Part shown: positions 7,607 to 16,273 of the stretch, one piece after another | Position numbering within the stretch: the stretch's first letter is position 1 | Layout of the letters: each line of letters opens with the position of its first letter | NCBI GenBank assembly: GCA_902785755.1 | Contig: CACZZO010000016.1 | Location: 1 to 64,000 of the forward strand | Length of the DNA stretch: 64,000 bases | Direction: 5' to 3' | Source: an uncultured Bacteroidia bacterium | Lineage (GTDB): Bacteria > Bacteroidota > Bacteroidia > Bacteroidales > F082 | Position numbers and translations under genes: made by a program | The notes under the pieces: generated by a model | Told to the model about the DNA's origin: nothing | The model's input: the letters and a program-made list of their open reading frames with translations, nothing else | Databases searched by the model: none

Positions 7607-10303
7607 ATGAAAAGATTTGCCCTGATTTCCATTCTGTTGTCGGCCTGCATGATGGGTTTTGCCCAAGGCTGCCTCGACCCGCTATTGAGCCAGGAAATGG
7701 ACCGCCGCAGCGATGGCGAGCAAATCGAGGTCGTCGTGCTGATGAAAGCAAAATACGACCGCACGCAGCTGTGCCGTCGCGCCGATTATTTCCCCTCACG
7801 CGCCGAGCGCAGAACGTTTGTAGTCAATGAGTTGAAGGCTTTCGCGGAGGCTTCGCAGTACGACTTGAAACGTGTCCTTTCGGAAATGGAAAGGCAGCAA
7901 ATCGTGACCACGCCAAACGTTTTATGGATGTCGAACGCCTTGTATTTCAAGGCCACCAAAGCGGCCATCCTTGACCTTGCCTCGCGCAACGACATTGCCC
8001 TAATCAGCCTCAACCAAAAGCATTACTGCCTGGGTGACACCGCCATGGAACCAGCCTCCGCGACGCGAGAAATCACTTCGAATGTGCTTCGGGTGCGCGC
8101 CAATGAGGTGTGGGCGTTGGGCTATCGTGGACAAGGTGTCGTTGTGGCCGTCATCGACACGGGCGTGAACTACGAGCACGTCGATTTGGCCGACCACCTT
8201 TGGGACGGTGGCAGCGAGTTTCCGCATCATGGCTACGATGTTTACAACAACGACAACGACCCGATGGATGACATGGGACACGGGACGCATTGCGCTGGAA
8301 CGGTGTGCGGCGACGGCACGGCAGGTTCGCAAACGGGCGTGGCGCCTGATGCCACGCTGATGTGTGTCAAGTGTTTGGACGAATATGGCGGCGGCTCTGC
8401 AGCCAGCATCGCCGCTGGCATTGAATGGGCCGTCGAACACGGCTGCGACCTTTTCAGCCTGTCGCTTGGCATCCCTAATTCCACGATAGCCGAGCGCACT
8501 TTGCTGCGCCACACCTGCGACGCCGTTTTGGACGCGGGCATTGTGGGTACCGTTTCCGCAGGCAACGAAGGCAACACGGGAATGTATCCTGTCCCCAACA
8601 ACGTGGGCGTTCCCGGAAGTTGCCCTCCACCTTATATGGACCCCGTTCAGATGGAGAATCCGGGCGAGTTGAGTTGCACCATCACCGTTGGAGCCGTTGA
8701 CAACAGCGATAATCCGGCTAATTTCACCTCGCACGGTCCTGTCACATGGACAAACACCGAGTTCGGCGACTACCCGTACAATCCCGGCATAGGCCTCATC
8801 CGCCCCGACCTGTGTGCCCCAGGTGTGAGTATCAAGTCGCTGCATTTCGGCCTCTCGCCGGCATACGGCACCATGAGCGGCACCTCGCAGGCGACCCCTG
8901 CCGTAGCTGGCACCATCGCGCTGATGCTCTGCAAATGCGACTTCCTCTCTCCGGCAGAAATCTGTCGCATTTTGGAGGAAACCGCCGTTCCACTTTCCGA
9001 AACCAAAAGCAACGTCACGGGCTTTGGCCGCATTGATGCCTTGGCCGCCGTTGAGGCTGTGGCTGCAGGCCCTTTGTCGTTGGTGTCCTACCAAATCAAC
9101 GACCCGCAAGGCAACAACGACCACCAAATCAACCCAGGAGAAAGCGCCACCATCGACCTGACTCTGCTCAACGACACCGGCGAATCCCTCAATAACCTCA
9201 CGGCACAACTCTCGACCAATTCAGACAAAGTCGCCATCACAAGCGGCATGGTGCAGTTTCCTTCGTTTGGCCCCTATCAAACCCTCACGATTGAAAACGC
9301 TTTTGCTTTTGAAGTCAGCGAGGACGCCATCGGCAATGAAGACCTCCGCTTCACTTGCGATGTCTATGACGAGGGCCTCCTGATAGGCCGATTCAGCCTC
9401 AATTTTAAAGTTTATGGCTATGTGCTGAACATCGCCGCAATCACTGCCCTTAATGACGACAACGGCAACGGCCTGCTTGAGCCGAGCGAGACCGCCGACT
9501 TGCGCGTTATTGTGGAAAACATCGGCAACTTGCCGGCTTCGTCGTTGGTTGGGACGTTTTCCTCCGACAGTGAGTTCCTTTCCATCCATGAAACGCAAAA
9601 GCCTTTCGGGACGATAGAAGAATCCGGCGAAAACTACGCGGATTTCCGTGTTTCCCTAAGCGCCGATGCACCTGCCAACGGCATGATTCCGCTCAAGCTC
9701 ACCCTTGTGGACGATGAAGGGAAACAGACTTGGCTCGGCTATGACTACAAGACCACTTGCAACATCGTTTTCACATTGCGCGACGCATGGGGCGACGGCT
9801 GGCATGGCTCCTATCTTTCCGTCAATTACGGCGACGGAACAACGCCCGAGCAGATGACCATTTCTAATGGAACCTCGCTCACCCACACCCGCGAAGTGAC
9901 GACAAACTCACAAATCACGCTCACTTGGCACTCCACCGGCTTCGATTGGGATGTCAGTTTTGAGGTCGCCTACGAGGATGGTGATGTCATTTACCAAAAC
10001 CAAGGCGGCATGTCTTCGCCGTTCTCGTTTGTGGTCAATTGCATGGGAAGCGGATATGTGGAAGTGGCCGAAGGCTTTTCGGAGAGCGAAGCCTCGATCT
10101 TCCCGAACCCCTCGCATGACAGTTTCACCATCGTTTGCGAAGGGATGAGGCGAATTGAAGTGTTCTCCATCGACGGGAAACTGCTGAAAACCATACAAGT
10201 AAACAATTCCCAATGCCAGCTTGACGGTTTGGAAAGCGGAGTTTATTTTGTGAGGATTGAAGCGGAAAACAGTGTGATTGTAAACAAAATCGTAAAATTA
10301 TAA
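7607..10303 (+). CDS. S8 serine protease with C-terminal extension, T9SS cargo, copy 2
   Basis: At 898 residues this is the long member of the trio. After signal peptide and pro-region come Asp184 (VIDTG), His225 (GHGTH), Asn320 (SAGN) and Ser427 (GTSQATP). Residues about 485-735 form two Ig/CARDB-like repeats (each with a N-x-x-G-x-x-x-P-x-E-x-A/S start), followed by a beta domain at about 740-820 with DAWGDGWHGS, a motif seen in gingipain-type surface proteins, and then a T9SS sorting domain starting IFPNPSHDSF. The extension probably binds cell-surface or host glycoprotein, by analogy only. The Cys after the signal (FAQGC) does not form a proper lipobox. Confidence 0.92.
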   Translation: MKRFALISILLSACMMGFAQGCLDPLLSQEMDRRSDGEQIEVVVLMKAKYDRTQLCRRADYFPSRAERRTFVVNELKAFAEASQYDLKRVLSEMERQQIVTTPNVLWMSNALYFKATKAAILDLASRNDIALISLNQKHYCLGDTAMEPASATREITSNVLRVRANEVWALGYRGQGVVVAVIDTGVNYEHVDLADHLWDGGSEFPHHGYDVYNNDNDPMDDMGHGTHCAGTVCGDGTAGSQTGVAPDATLMCVKCLDEYGGGSAASIAAGIEWAVEHGCDLFSLSLGIPNSTIAERTLLRHTCDAVLDAGIVGTVSAGNEGNTGMYPVPNNVGVPGSCPPPYMDPVQMENPGELSCTITVGAVDNSDNPANFTSHGPVTWTNTEFGDYPYNPGIGLIRPDLCAPGVSIKSLHFGLSPAYGTMSGTSQATPAVAGTIALMLCKCDFLSPAEICRILEETAVPLSETKSNVTGFGRIDALAAVEAVAAGPLSLVSYQINDPQGNNDHQINPGESATIDLTLLNDTGESLNNLTAQLSTNSDKVAITSGMVQFPSFGPYQTLTIENAFAFEVSEDAIGNEDLRFTCDVYDEGLLIGRFSLNFKVYGYVLNIAAITALNDDNGNGLLEPSETADLRVIVENIGNLPASSLVGTFSSDSEFLSIHETQKPFGTIEESGENYADFRVSLSADAPANGMIPLKLTLVDDEGKQTWLGYDYKTTCNIVFTLRDAWGDGWHGSYLSVNYGDGTTPEQMTISNGTSLTHTREVTTNSQITLTWHSTGFDWDVSFEVAYEDGDVIYQNQGGMSSPFSFVVNCMGSGYVEVAEGFSESEASIFPNPSHDSFTIVCEGMRRIEVFSIDGKLLKTIQVNNSQCQLDGLESGVYFVRIEAENSVIVNKIVKL

Positions 10304-10307
10304 CACC

Positions 10308-12023
10308 ATGAAAAGAATTGTACTAATCTCCATTCTGTTGTCAGCCTGCATGATGGGCTTTGCCCAAGGCTGCCTTGACCCAGTATTAAGCCAAGAAATG
10401 AACCGCCGTAGCGACGACGAGCGAATCGAAGTCGTCGTGCTGATGAAAGCGCAATACGACCGCTCGCAGTTGAGCCGTCGTGCCGACTTCATCCCAACAA
10501 AAGCCGAGCGTAGAGACTTCGTCGTCAATGAGTTGAAAGCCTTTGCAGAGGCTTCGCAACACGACTTGAAGCGCACCCTCGCCGAGATGGAAAGCCACGG
10601 CATGGTTTCTTCCGTGCGCAGCCTTTGGTCGGCCAATACGCTGTATTTTGAGGCCACAAAACCCGCCATTCTTGACCTCGCTGAACGCACTGACATTGAG
10701 GCCATTACCCTCAACACCCAGCACCAATGGATTGCCGAAGGCGAAACACCGAAAGCCGCATCCGCCACACGCGAAACCACGCCGAACATCACGAAGGTGA
10801 AGGCCGACCAAGTGTGGGAATTGGGCTACACGGGTGCAGGTGTCGTGGTGGCCGTCGTCGATTCGGGTGTGAACTACAACCACCTCGACCTTGCCGATCA
10901 TCTTTGGGACGGCGGCGAGGAGTTTCCGCACCACGGCTATGACATCGTGAATAATGACAACGATCCGATGGACGACAAAGGCCACGGGACGCATTGTGCA
11001 GGCACGGTGTTGGGCGATGGCACGGCTGGCTCGCTGACGGGCATGGCACCCGAGGCCACCTTGATGTGCGTCAAGAGCATCCGTGGGGATGGCTTTGGCG
11101 GCGCGGTGAACATCGCCGGCGGCATGGAATGGTCGGTGGAGCATGGCTGCGACTTGATTAGCATGTCGTTGGGCATGGTGGGTGCCGGAGTTGCCGACAA
11201 GGAAATCTTGCGCCGCACCTGCGAAGCCATCTTGGATGCAGGCATCGTGGCTTTGGTCTGTGCCGGAAACGAAGGCATGAACATCCTTCAGATAATGTAT
11301 CCGATACCCAACAACGTGCGCGTGCCGGCCAGTTGTCCCCCGCCTTACCTCGACCCCGACCAATTGGCCAATCCCGGCCCCTTGAGTTGCGTGGTGGCCG
11401 TCGGTGCCGTGAACTATAACGACGCTGCCGCCGACTTCACCTCGCAAGGCCCTGTCACTTGGCAAGACACCGAGTTTGGCGACTACGCCTACAACCCCGG
11501 CATCGGCCTCATCCGTCCCGACGTGTGCGCCCCCGGCGTGGGCATCAAGTCGTTGGATTACGAAAACACCAGCGGCTACACCAACATGGACGGCACCTCG
11601 CAGGCCACGCCTTGCGTAGCGGGCATTGTCGCCTTGATGCTGCAAAAGAACCCCGAACTGACCCCAGCCGAGATTTGCCGCATTTTGGAAGAGACCTCCG
11701 TCAAGCTGACACCCACCAAGAGCAACATCACCGGCGTGGGCCGCGTGGATGCCTTGGCCGCCGTGAATGCGGTTCCTGCTTGGGATGGCGTTGAAGAAAC
11801 CGCGCTGAACGCCAACCTTTTCCCCAACCCAACCCGCGACAATGTAACCATTCAATGCGAAGGCATGAAACAGGTTGAAATCTATTCTATTGATGGAAGG
11901 TTGGTGCAAAGCCTTTCGGTTAATGGCTCAGAGTGCTTGATTGAGGGGTTGGATTGTGGGGTTTATATGGTGAGGATTGGGACGAAGGTAGGAAGTGTCG
12001 TTATGAAGATGGTGAAGATGTAA
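10308..12023 (+). CDS. S8 serine protease, T9SS cargo, copy 3
   Basis: The 571-residue precursor is closest to copy 2: the first hundred bases of both genes are nearly the same, pointing to a fairly recent tandem duplication. The triad is Asp185 (VVDSG, where the usual Thr is Ser), His226 (GHGTH) and Ser431 (GTSQATP), with Asn321 in CAGN. It lacks the Ig-like and gingipain-like extension and goes straight to a T9SS sorting domain starting LFPNPTRDNV and ending MKMVKM. The gap to copy 2 is four bases. No terminator is visible after the stop. Confidence 0.92.
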   Translation: MKRIVLISILLSACMMGFAQGCLDPVLSQEMNRRSDDERIEVVVLMKAQYDRSQLSRRADFIPTKAERRDFVVNELKAFAEASQHDLKRTLAEMESHGMVSSVRSLWSANTLYFEATKPAILDLAERTDIEAITLNTQHQWIAEGETPKAASATRETTPNITKVKADQVWELGYTGAGVVVAVVDSGVNYNHLDLADHLWDGGEEFPHHGYDIVNNDNDPMDDKGHGTHCAGTVLGDGTAGSLTGMAPEATLMCVKSIRGDGFGGAVNIAGGMEWSVEHGCDLISMSLGMVGAGVADKEILRRTCEAILDAGIVALVCAGNEGMNILQIMYPIPNNVRVPASCPPPYLDPDQLANPGPLSCVVAVGAVNYNDAAADFTSQGPVTWQDTEFGDYAYNPGIGLIRPDVCAPGVGIKSLDYENTSGYTNMDGTSQATPCVAGIVALMLQKNPELTPAEICRILEETSVKLTPTKSNITGVGRVDALAAVNAVPAWDGVEETALNANLFPNPTRDNVTIQCEGMKQVEIYSIDGRLVQSLSVNGSECLIEGLDCGVYMVRIGTKVGSVVMKMVKM

Positions 12024-12133
12024 CTGTTATATGTATTATTTCGATTTAGAACAACCTTAATAATCACGCATTATGAACACGAACAAACTCTACAAAGCTA
12101 TGTACTTTTACACGACACTAACAATTGATAGAG

Positions 12134-12421
12134 ATGTTGGAAAAAAGAACAAAACTTTGGAGGCGGGCGCAAGGCTTCCGCGTGTTTAAGAAGCGTATGA
12201 TTTACTACGCATCATTTGACAACGGTTATTTCGACCATAGGACAATGGAGTATAAACGATCATTGCATTGGTTTGAATTGGCCAATGAAAAATGGACTCG
12301 TGTGTACAAATCCACTGGCACGCCATGCAGTTGTATGTTGTGCCAAGGGGAAAGGTACAACCGATTGGAGTATAAGCGGGAAACGCGCAGATTAGTTCAA
12401 GAGGAAAAAATTATCATTTGA
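12134..12421 (+). CDS. Small basic CSCxxC protein, unknown function
   Basis: The ATG at 12134 gives 95 residues; a TTG nine bases upstream is also in frame. The protein is very basic at the N-terminus, has many aromatic residues, and carries a C-S-C-M-L-C motif near residue 75 followed by a further basic helix. Small proteins of this form (basic, single CSCxxC cluster) occur widely in Bacteroidota and Firmicutes and may bind a metal and nucleic acid, but no function is established to my knowledge. It is separated from the protease cassette by 110 bases and from the next pair by 52. Confidence 0.6.
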   Translation: MLEKRTKLWRRAQGFRVFKKRMIYYASFDNGYFDHRTMEYKRSLHWFELANEKWTRVYKSTGTPCSCMLCQGERYNRLEYKRETRRLVQEEKIII

Positions 12422-12444
12422 GATAATTTTACAAATATGTTTTG

Positions 12445-12452
12445 TATCTTTG
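12445..12452 (+). promoter_or_regulatory. TATCTTTG -7 box of the toxin-antitoxin-like pair
   Basis: TATCTTTG matches TAnnTTTG and lies 21 bases before the ATG at 12474, the usual spacing. Confidence 0.65.
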
Positions 12453-12473
12453 CCGCATAAAACTATTCATATT

Positions 12474-12953
12474 ATGACAAAGGCAACCATCCAATCCGTT
12501 AGGCAGACCGAAAAAGCAGGGCTTTTCACCATTTGCTTTGAGGGTGATAGTTATACGGAGTTTCAAAAATTCATCATCAAAGGCAATGAGAACGCGACAC
12601 TTCAACCCGACCTTCAAAAAATTTTGAACGCCATTCAACGCATGATGAATGCAGTAGGATTCTTGGAAAGATATTTCCGTCCCGAAGGGAAAATCCGCGA
12701 CAGAGTTGCAGCATTGCCTATACAAACCAGCAGGTTAAGGCTTTACTGCTTACGGCTCTCCGACAGCGTTTTGATTGTCGGCAACGGTGGACAGAAAACC
12801 ACAAAAACATACGACGAAGACCCTGAACTCAACGGATATGTTATCACGCTTCAGAAATTGGATGACATTCTCCGACTTGCTGAACAAAAAGGCACCATCC
12901 ACATTGAGGAAACAGAAATTGAGGGCATTGACGACCAAATCATTGACTTATGA
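12474..12953 (+). CDS. Putative toxin partner of a HTH protein (159 aa)
   Basis: The ATG at 12474 is chosen because it follows the -7 box at normal distance. The product is soluble with a stretch resembling the beta sheet of RelE/HigB-type proteins (TSRLRLYCLRLSDSVLIVGNGG, residues about 91-112), but the usual catalytic residues are not clearly visible. Its stop overlaps the ATG of the next gene by four bases (ATGA), and that gene encodes an XRE-type repressor; this order and coupling are typical of HigBA-like type II toxin-antitoxin operons. The role as toxin is inferred mainly from context. Confidence 0.55.
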   Translation: MTKATIQSVRQTEKAGLFTICFEGDSYTEFQKFIIKGNENATLQPDLQKILNAIQRMMNAVGFLERYFRPEGKIRDRVAALPIQTSRLRLYCLRLSDSVLIVGNGGQKTTKTYDEDPELNGYVITLQKLDDILRLAEQKGTIHIEETEIEGIDDQIIDL

Positions 12954-13228
12954 AATACGCATCAGAAACGGAGCAACTCTTTCAGCAGGTGCTTGACGAA
13001 ACGCCTAAAGCCATCAAGCAACAGGTGGAATGGTCATACGACATTGCAGACCATATTGATGCCACCTTGCACCGTAAAGGTTTGTCGCAGAAAGAGTTTG
13101 CTAAAATGGTAGGCACTTCGGAGGCTGCCGTGTCGCATTGGATTGGCGGCGGCCATAATTTTACACTTTCCACATTGGCAAAAATTTCAGCGGCTTTAGG
13201 TGAGCCAATTATTTCAGTGGTTCATTGA
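12950..13228 (+). CDS. XRE-type helix-turn-helix protein (putative antitoxin)
   Basis: The 92-residue protein has an N-terminal helical segment and a helix-turn-helix at about residues 42-85 (KGLSQKEFAKMVGTSEAAVS with a following W-I-G-G-G recognition helix end). It likely binds DNA at the operon promoter and neutralises the upstream partner. The start overlaps the previous stop by four bases. A convergent terminator follows at 13249-13284. Confidence 0.75.
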   Translation: MKYASETEQLFQQVLDETPKAIKQQVEWSYDIADHIDATLHRKGLSQKEFAKMVGTSEAAVSHWIGGGHNFTLSTLAKISAALGEPIISVVH

Positions 13229-13248
13229 TGGATTCCAGGACAAACACA

Positions 13249-13284
13249 AAAAGCCCTGACATTCTCCAAAATGCCAGGGCTTTT
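13249..13284. terminator. Bidirectional intrinsic terminator
   Basis: Arms AAAAGCCCTG and CAGGGCTTTT enclose a further pairing CATT/AATG. It separates the convergent antitoxin-like gene and the acyl-CoA dehydrogenase gene. Confidence 0.85.
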
Positions 13285-13304
13285 GTTCAATACAATCCAA
13301 AGGA

Positions 13305-15032
13305 TTACTCCGCCACTTCCTTCGCCTTAGCCCTGAAGTTCACCAAGTCCTCCTCGATGAAGTTCTTCACATAGACGCTCTTGCCGATGACGTCTTCTTC
13401 GGCGGCGTGGACGTAAACATTGGCCGACTGGGTAAAGAGGTGCGGAGCGTGGGTGGCGTCGTCCAAGATGAGCAGCGACATCATGATGTCGCCGGTCATG
13501 TCATAGAGACGGCGGGCCAGGAAGTCCTGAACCTCTTGGTTGTTGGCGCCCTTCACGTAGTTGATGCTCTGCTCGTAGAGTTCCACGAGGGTGCGCACCG
13601 TGTTTTGCAAGGGCTTCAAGTCCTCGGAGACCTCGTTTTCAAGCATTTCCTTCATGATGGTGAGGTAGGTGCCGTTGGTGATGTAACGGATGGCGGCCAC
13701 CACCTGCAGCTGCGTCGTGCCTTCGTAGATGGAGAAGATACGGGCATCGCGGTAGAGACGCTGGCACTTGTACTCCATGATGAAGCCCGAGCCACCGTGG
13801 ATGCTGATAGCATCGTAGGCGTTCTGGTTGGCATACTCGGAGTTCATGCCCTTGGCCAAAGGCGTGAAAGCATCGGCCAAACGGCTGTATTTCTTCATCT
13901 CAGCGCGTTCCTCTGCGGTGAGCGGACGCTCGCGCTGGATGTCCTCAAGGCACTTGTAGATGTCCACATAACGGGCAGTCATGTAAAGCAGGGAACGACC
14001 TGCATCAATCTTCGCTTTCATGCGCGAAAGCATGTCGAAAACGGCTGGGAATTCGATGATTCTCTTGTGGAACTGCTGACGCTCGTTGGCGTATTTCAAA
14101 GCCTCGTTGTAAGCCTCTTGTCCCAAGCCCACCGACTGAGCGGCGATGCCCAAACGAGCACTATTCATCAGAGCCATGACGTACTTGATAAGGCCCAGAC
14201 GGGTCTCACCGCAAAGTTCGGCTTTGGCGTTTTTGTAGGTCAATTCGCAGGTCGGGGAGCCGTGGATGCCGAGTTTATGCTCGATGTGGCGCACATTGAC
14301 GCCGCCCTGACGCTTGTCGTAGATGAACATCGACAGGCCGCGGCCGTCCTTGGTGCCTTCCTCGGAACGGGCCAGCACAAGGTGGATGTCGGAGTCGCCG
14401 TTGGTGATGAAACGCTTCACGCCATTGAGCAGATAGCAACCATCCTTCTCGGAATAGGTGGCCTTCAACATGACGCTCTGCAGGTCGGAACCGGCATCGG
14501 GCTCGGTGAGGTCCATCGACATGGTCTCGCCGGCACAGACACGCGGGATGTATTTCATGCGCTGTTCCTCGTTGCCGAACTCATACAGCGTGTCGATGCA
14601 CGACTGCAGCGACCAGATGTTCTGGAAACCAGCATCGGCGCTGGCCACCATCTCGCTCAGCATGGAGAAAACGGTGATGGGCAGGTTCAAGCCGCCGTAA
14701 CGGCGCGGCATGGAAACGCCCCAGAGACCGCCCTTGGTGCAGGCATCGAGGTTCTCAACGGTCTTGGAGGCATAGATCATGCGGCCATTCTCCAAATGCG
14801 GACCTTCGAGGTCCACGCTCTCGGAGTTGGGTTCGATGATGTTGGCGGTGATGTCGCCCGTGATGTCGAGCACGCGGCGGTAGTTCTCCATCGCGTCTTC
14901 GTAATCGACGGGAGCATCAGCATAGTTTTCCTTGTCCGCAAAATTGCGTTCCTTCAGCTCGACGATGCGCTTCATCAGCGGGTGGTCGAGGTAGAATTGC
15001 AGGTTCGGATTGTCGTTATAATAATTTGCCAT
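13305..15032 (-). CDS. Acyl-CoA dehydrogenase
   Basis: This FAD enzyme introduces a double bond into an acyl-CoA thioester and passes the electrons to the electron-transfer flavoprotein. The 575-residue chain shows the N-terminal helical domain, the middle beta domain with MDLTEPDAGSD and GVKRFITNGD, and the C-terminal helical domain with ANQNAYDAISIHGGSGF and the catalytic-base motif IYEGTTQ (Glu437). A tail of about 120 residues beyond this resembles the extra C-terminal domain of larger members. Its partner genes etfA and etfB lie just upstream on the same strand. Chain-length preference is not decidable here. Confidence 0.93.
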   Translation of the reverse strand: MANYYNDNPNLQFYLDHPLMKRIVELKERNFADKENYADAPVDYEDAMENYRRVLDITGDITANIIEPNSESVDLEGPHLENGRMIYASKTVENLDACTKGGLWGVSMPRRYGGLNLPITVFSMLSEMVASADAGFQNIWSLQSCIDTLYEFGNEEQRMKYIPRVCAGETMSMDLTEPDAGSDLQSVMLKATYSEKDGCYLLNGVKRFITNGDSDIHLVLARSEEGTKDGRGLSMFIYDKRQGGVNVRHIEHKLGIHGSPTCELTYKNAKAELCGETRLGLIKYVMALMNSARLGIAAQSVGLGQEAYNEALKYANERQQFHKRIIEFPAVFDMLSRMKAKIDAGRSLLYMTARYVDIYKCLEDIQRERPLTAEERAEMKKYSRLADAFTPLAKGMNSEYANQNAYDAISIHGGSGFIMEYKCQRLYRDARIFSIYEGTTQLQVVAAIRYITNGTYLTIMKEMLENEVSEDLKPLQNTVRTLVELYEQSINYVKGANNQEVQDFLARRLYDMTGDIMMSLLILDDATHAPHLFTQSANVYVHAAEEDVIGKSVYVKNFIEEDLVNFRAKAKEVAE

Positions 15033-15048
15033 TGTTTTCTTGTTTTGT

Positions 15049-15125
15049 GGCTTGTTTGGCTATTAGCCTTTAGCTATTAGCAACCTTGACGTTGGCTAAC
15101 AGCTAATAGCTAACAGCCAAAAGCC
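15049..15125. repeat. Long imperfect inverted repeat (GCTATTAGC words)
   Basis: The arms GGCTTGTTTGGCTATTAGCC... and ...GCTAATAGCTAACAGCCAA run towards each other and would form a long imperfect hairpin built from repeated gctattag/ctaatagc words. It lies between the acyl-CoA dehydrogenase start and the small membrane ORF. It resembles in design the TATGGCC-type hairpins elsewhere in the window. Confidence 0.7.
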
Positions 15126-15151
15126 TCTGTTACTTACGGTTTTACTTATAG

Positions 15152-15244
15152 TTACTTCTTCTTTTTCTTATCCTTTAATAGACATACTAAAAGTACGATA
15201 TTTAAGATTCCAGAAATGATAAAAGCAATTGTGTTAGTTTTCAT
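15152..15244 (-). CDS. Possible 30-residue single-span membrane microprotein
   Basis: An ATG at 15244 opens a 30-codon frame: a short polar start, about 20 hydrophobic residues (IAFIISGILNIVLLVCLL) and a lysine-rich tail ending in five Lys. This is the normal layout of a single-pass small membrane protein with the tail in the cytoplasm. It lies six bases after the etfA stop and in the same direction, so it could be translated from the etf transcript. No homolog is recalled; it could be chance. Confidence 0.45.
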   Translation of the reverse strand: MKTNTIAFIISGILNIVLLVCLLKDKKKKK

Positions 15245-15250
15245 TTTTAA

Positions 15251-16273
15251 TCACTTGCTATTCTGCTTGTAATACTTGATCAGTTTCGGAACGACCTCCT
15301 CAACGGTGCCATTGATGACATAATCCGCAATTTTATTAATAGGTGCGTCAGGATCGCTGTTCACCGAAATGATGATTTTGCTGTCCTGCATACCGGCGAT
15401 GTGTTGGATCTGACCGCTGATACCGCAGGCGATATACACTTTCGGGTGAACAGTTACACCTGTTTGACCGATTTGTCGGTCGTTGTCGCAGAAGCCCGCA
15501 TCGACGGCGGCACGAGAGGCACCCACTTCGCCGTGGAGCACCTTGGCGAGTTCAAACAACATGTCGAAGCCTTCCTTCGAGCCCATGCCGTAACCGCCAG
15601 CCACCACGATGGGCGAGCCTTTCAGGTTGTGCTTGGCGGCCTCCACATGGTGGTCGAGGACCTTCACAACATACGCCTCTGGCGAGACATACTTCGACAC
15701 TTCGGGATAAACGACTTCGTTCTTTGCCTTGCCTTCATAAATGGCCTTTTGCATCACGCCCGAGCGAACAGTGGCCATCTGCGGACGGTGGTCGGGGTTG
15801 ACGATGGTCGCCACGATGTTGCCACCGAAAGCGGGACGGATTTGATAGAGCAGGTTGTCGTAGTGCTTCTTCGTCTTGACGTCGTCAAAGTCACCGATTT
15901 CGAGCTGGGTGCAGTCGGCGGTAAGGCCACTGGTCAGCGAGGAGCTAACACGCGGGCCGAGGTCACGACCGATGACGGTGGCACCCATCAAGCAGATTTG
16001 CGGTTGTTCCTCCTTGAAGAGGTTGACGAGGATATCGGTGTGCGGTGCAGAGGTGTAGGGAAACAATCCTTCGCCGTCGAAAGCGAACAGCTTGTCCACG
16101 CCGTAAGGCAGGATTTGGTCTTCCACCTTGCCTTTGATGCCAGTGCCAGCCACTACTGCGTGAAGTTCCACGCCTAACTGGTCGGCTAATTTACGTCCTT
16201 TGGTGAGCAACTCCTGGGAGACTTCGGCCACTTGTGTGCCTTCGGTCTCGATATATACAAATACGTTGTTCAT
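15251..16273 (-). CDS. etfA: Electron transfer flavoprotein alpha subunit
   Basis: EtfA holds the FAD that takes electrons from the acyl-CoA dehydrogenase. The 340-residue chain has an N-terminal adenine-nucleotide-fold domain and the C-terminal FAD-binding signature (GASRAAVDAGF at about 252, then QIGQTGVTVHPKVYIACGIS and GQIQHIAGM). The start ATG shares one base with the etfB stop, so the two are translationally coupled. Confidence 0.95.
   Translation of the reverse strand: MNNVFVYIETEGTQVAEVSQELLTKGRKLADQLGVELHAVVAGTGIKGKVEDQILPYGVDKLFAFDGEGLFPYTSAPHTDILVNLFKEEQPQICLMGATVIGRDLGPRVSSSLTSGLTADCTQLEIGDFDDVKTKKHYDNLLYQIRPAFGGNIVATIVNPDHRPQMATVRSGVMQKAIYEGKAKNEVVYPEVSKYVSPEAYVVKVLDHHVEAAKHNLKGSPIVVAGGYGMGSKEGFDMLFELAKVLHGEVGASRAAVDAGFCDNDRQIGQTGVTVHPKVYIACGISGQIQHIAGMQDSKIIISVNSDPDAPINKIADYVINGTVEEVVPKLIKYYKQNSK

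Noticed and set aside
7607..7690. Lipoprotein call for protease copies 2 and 3 because of FAQGC after the signal
   Set aside because: The residues before Cys do not fit a lipobox, and the proteins have a T9SS sorting domain instead.
10386..11909. A 507-codon minus-strand frame opposite protease copy 3
   Set aside because: No motif; explained by codon bias of the protease gene.
12073..12189. A 38-codon frame starting before the CSCxxC gene
   Set aside because: It overlaps the better-supported frame at 12134 and has no recognisable feature; it could be a leader peptide but there is no evidence.
13407..15080. A 557-codon plus-strand frame opposite the acyl-CoA dehydrogenase
   Set aside because: The minus strand has a clear enzyme with catalytic motifs; the opposite frame has none.
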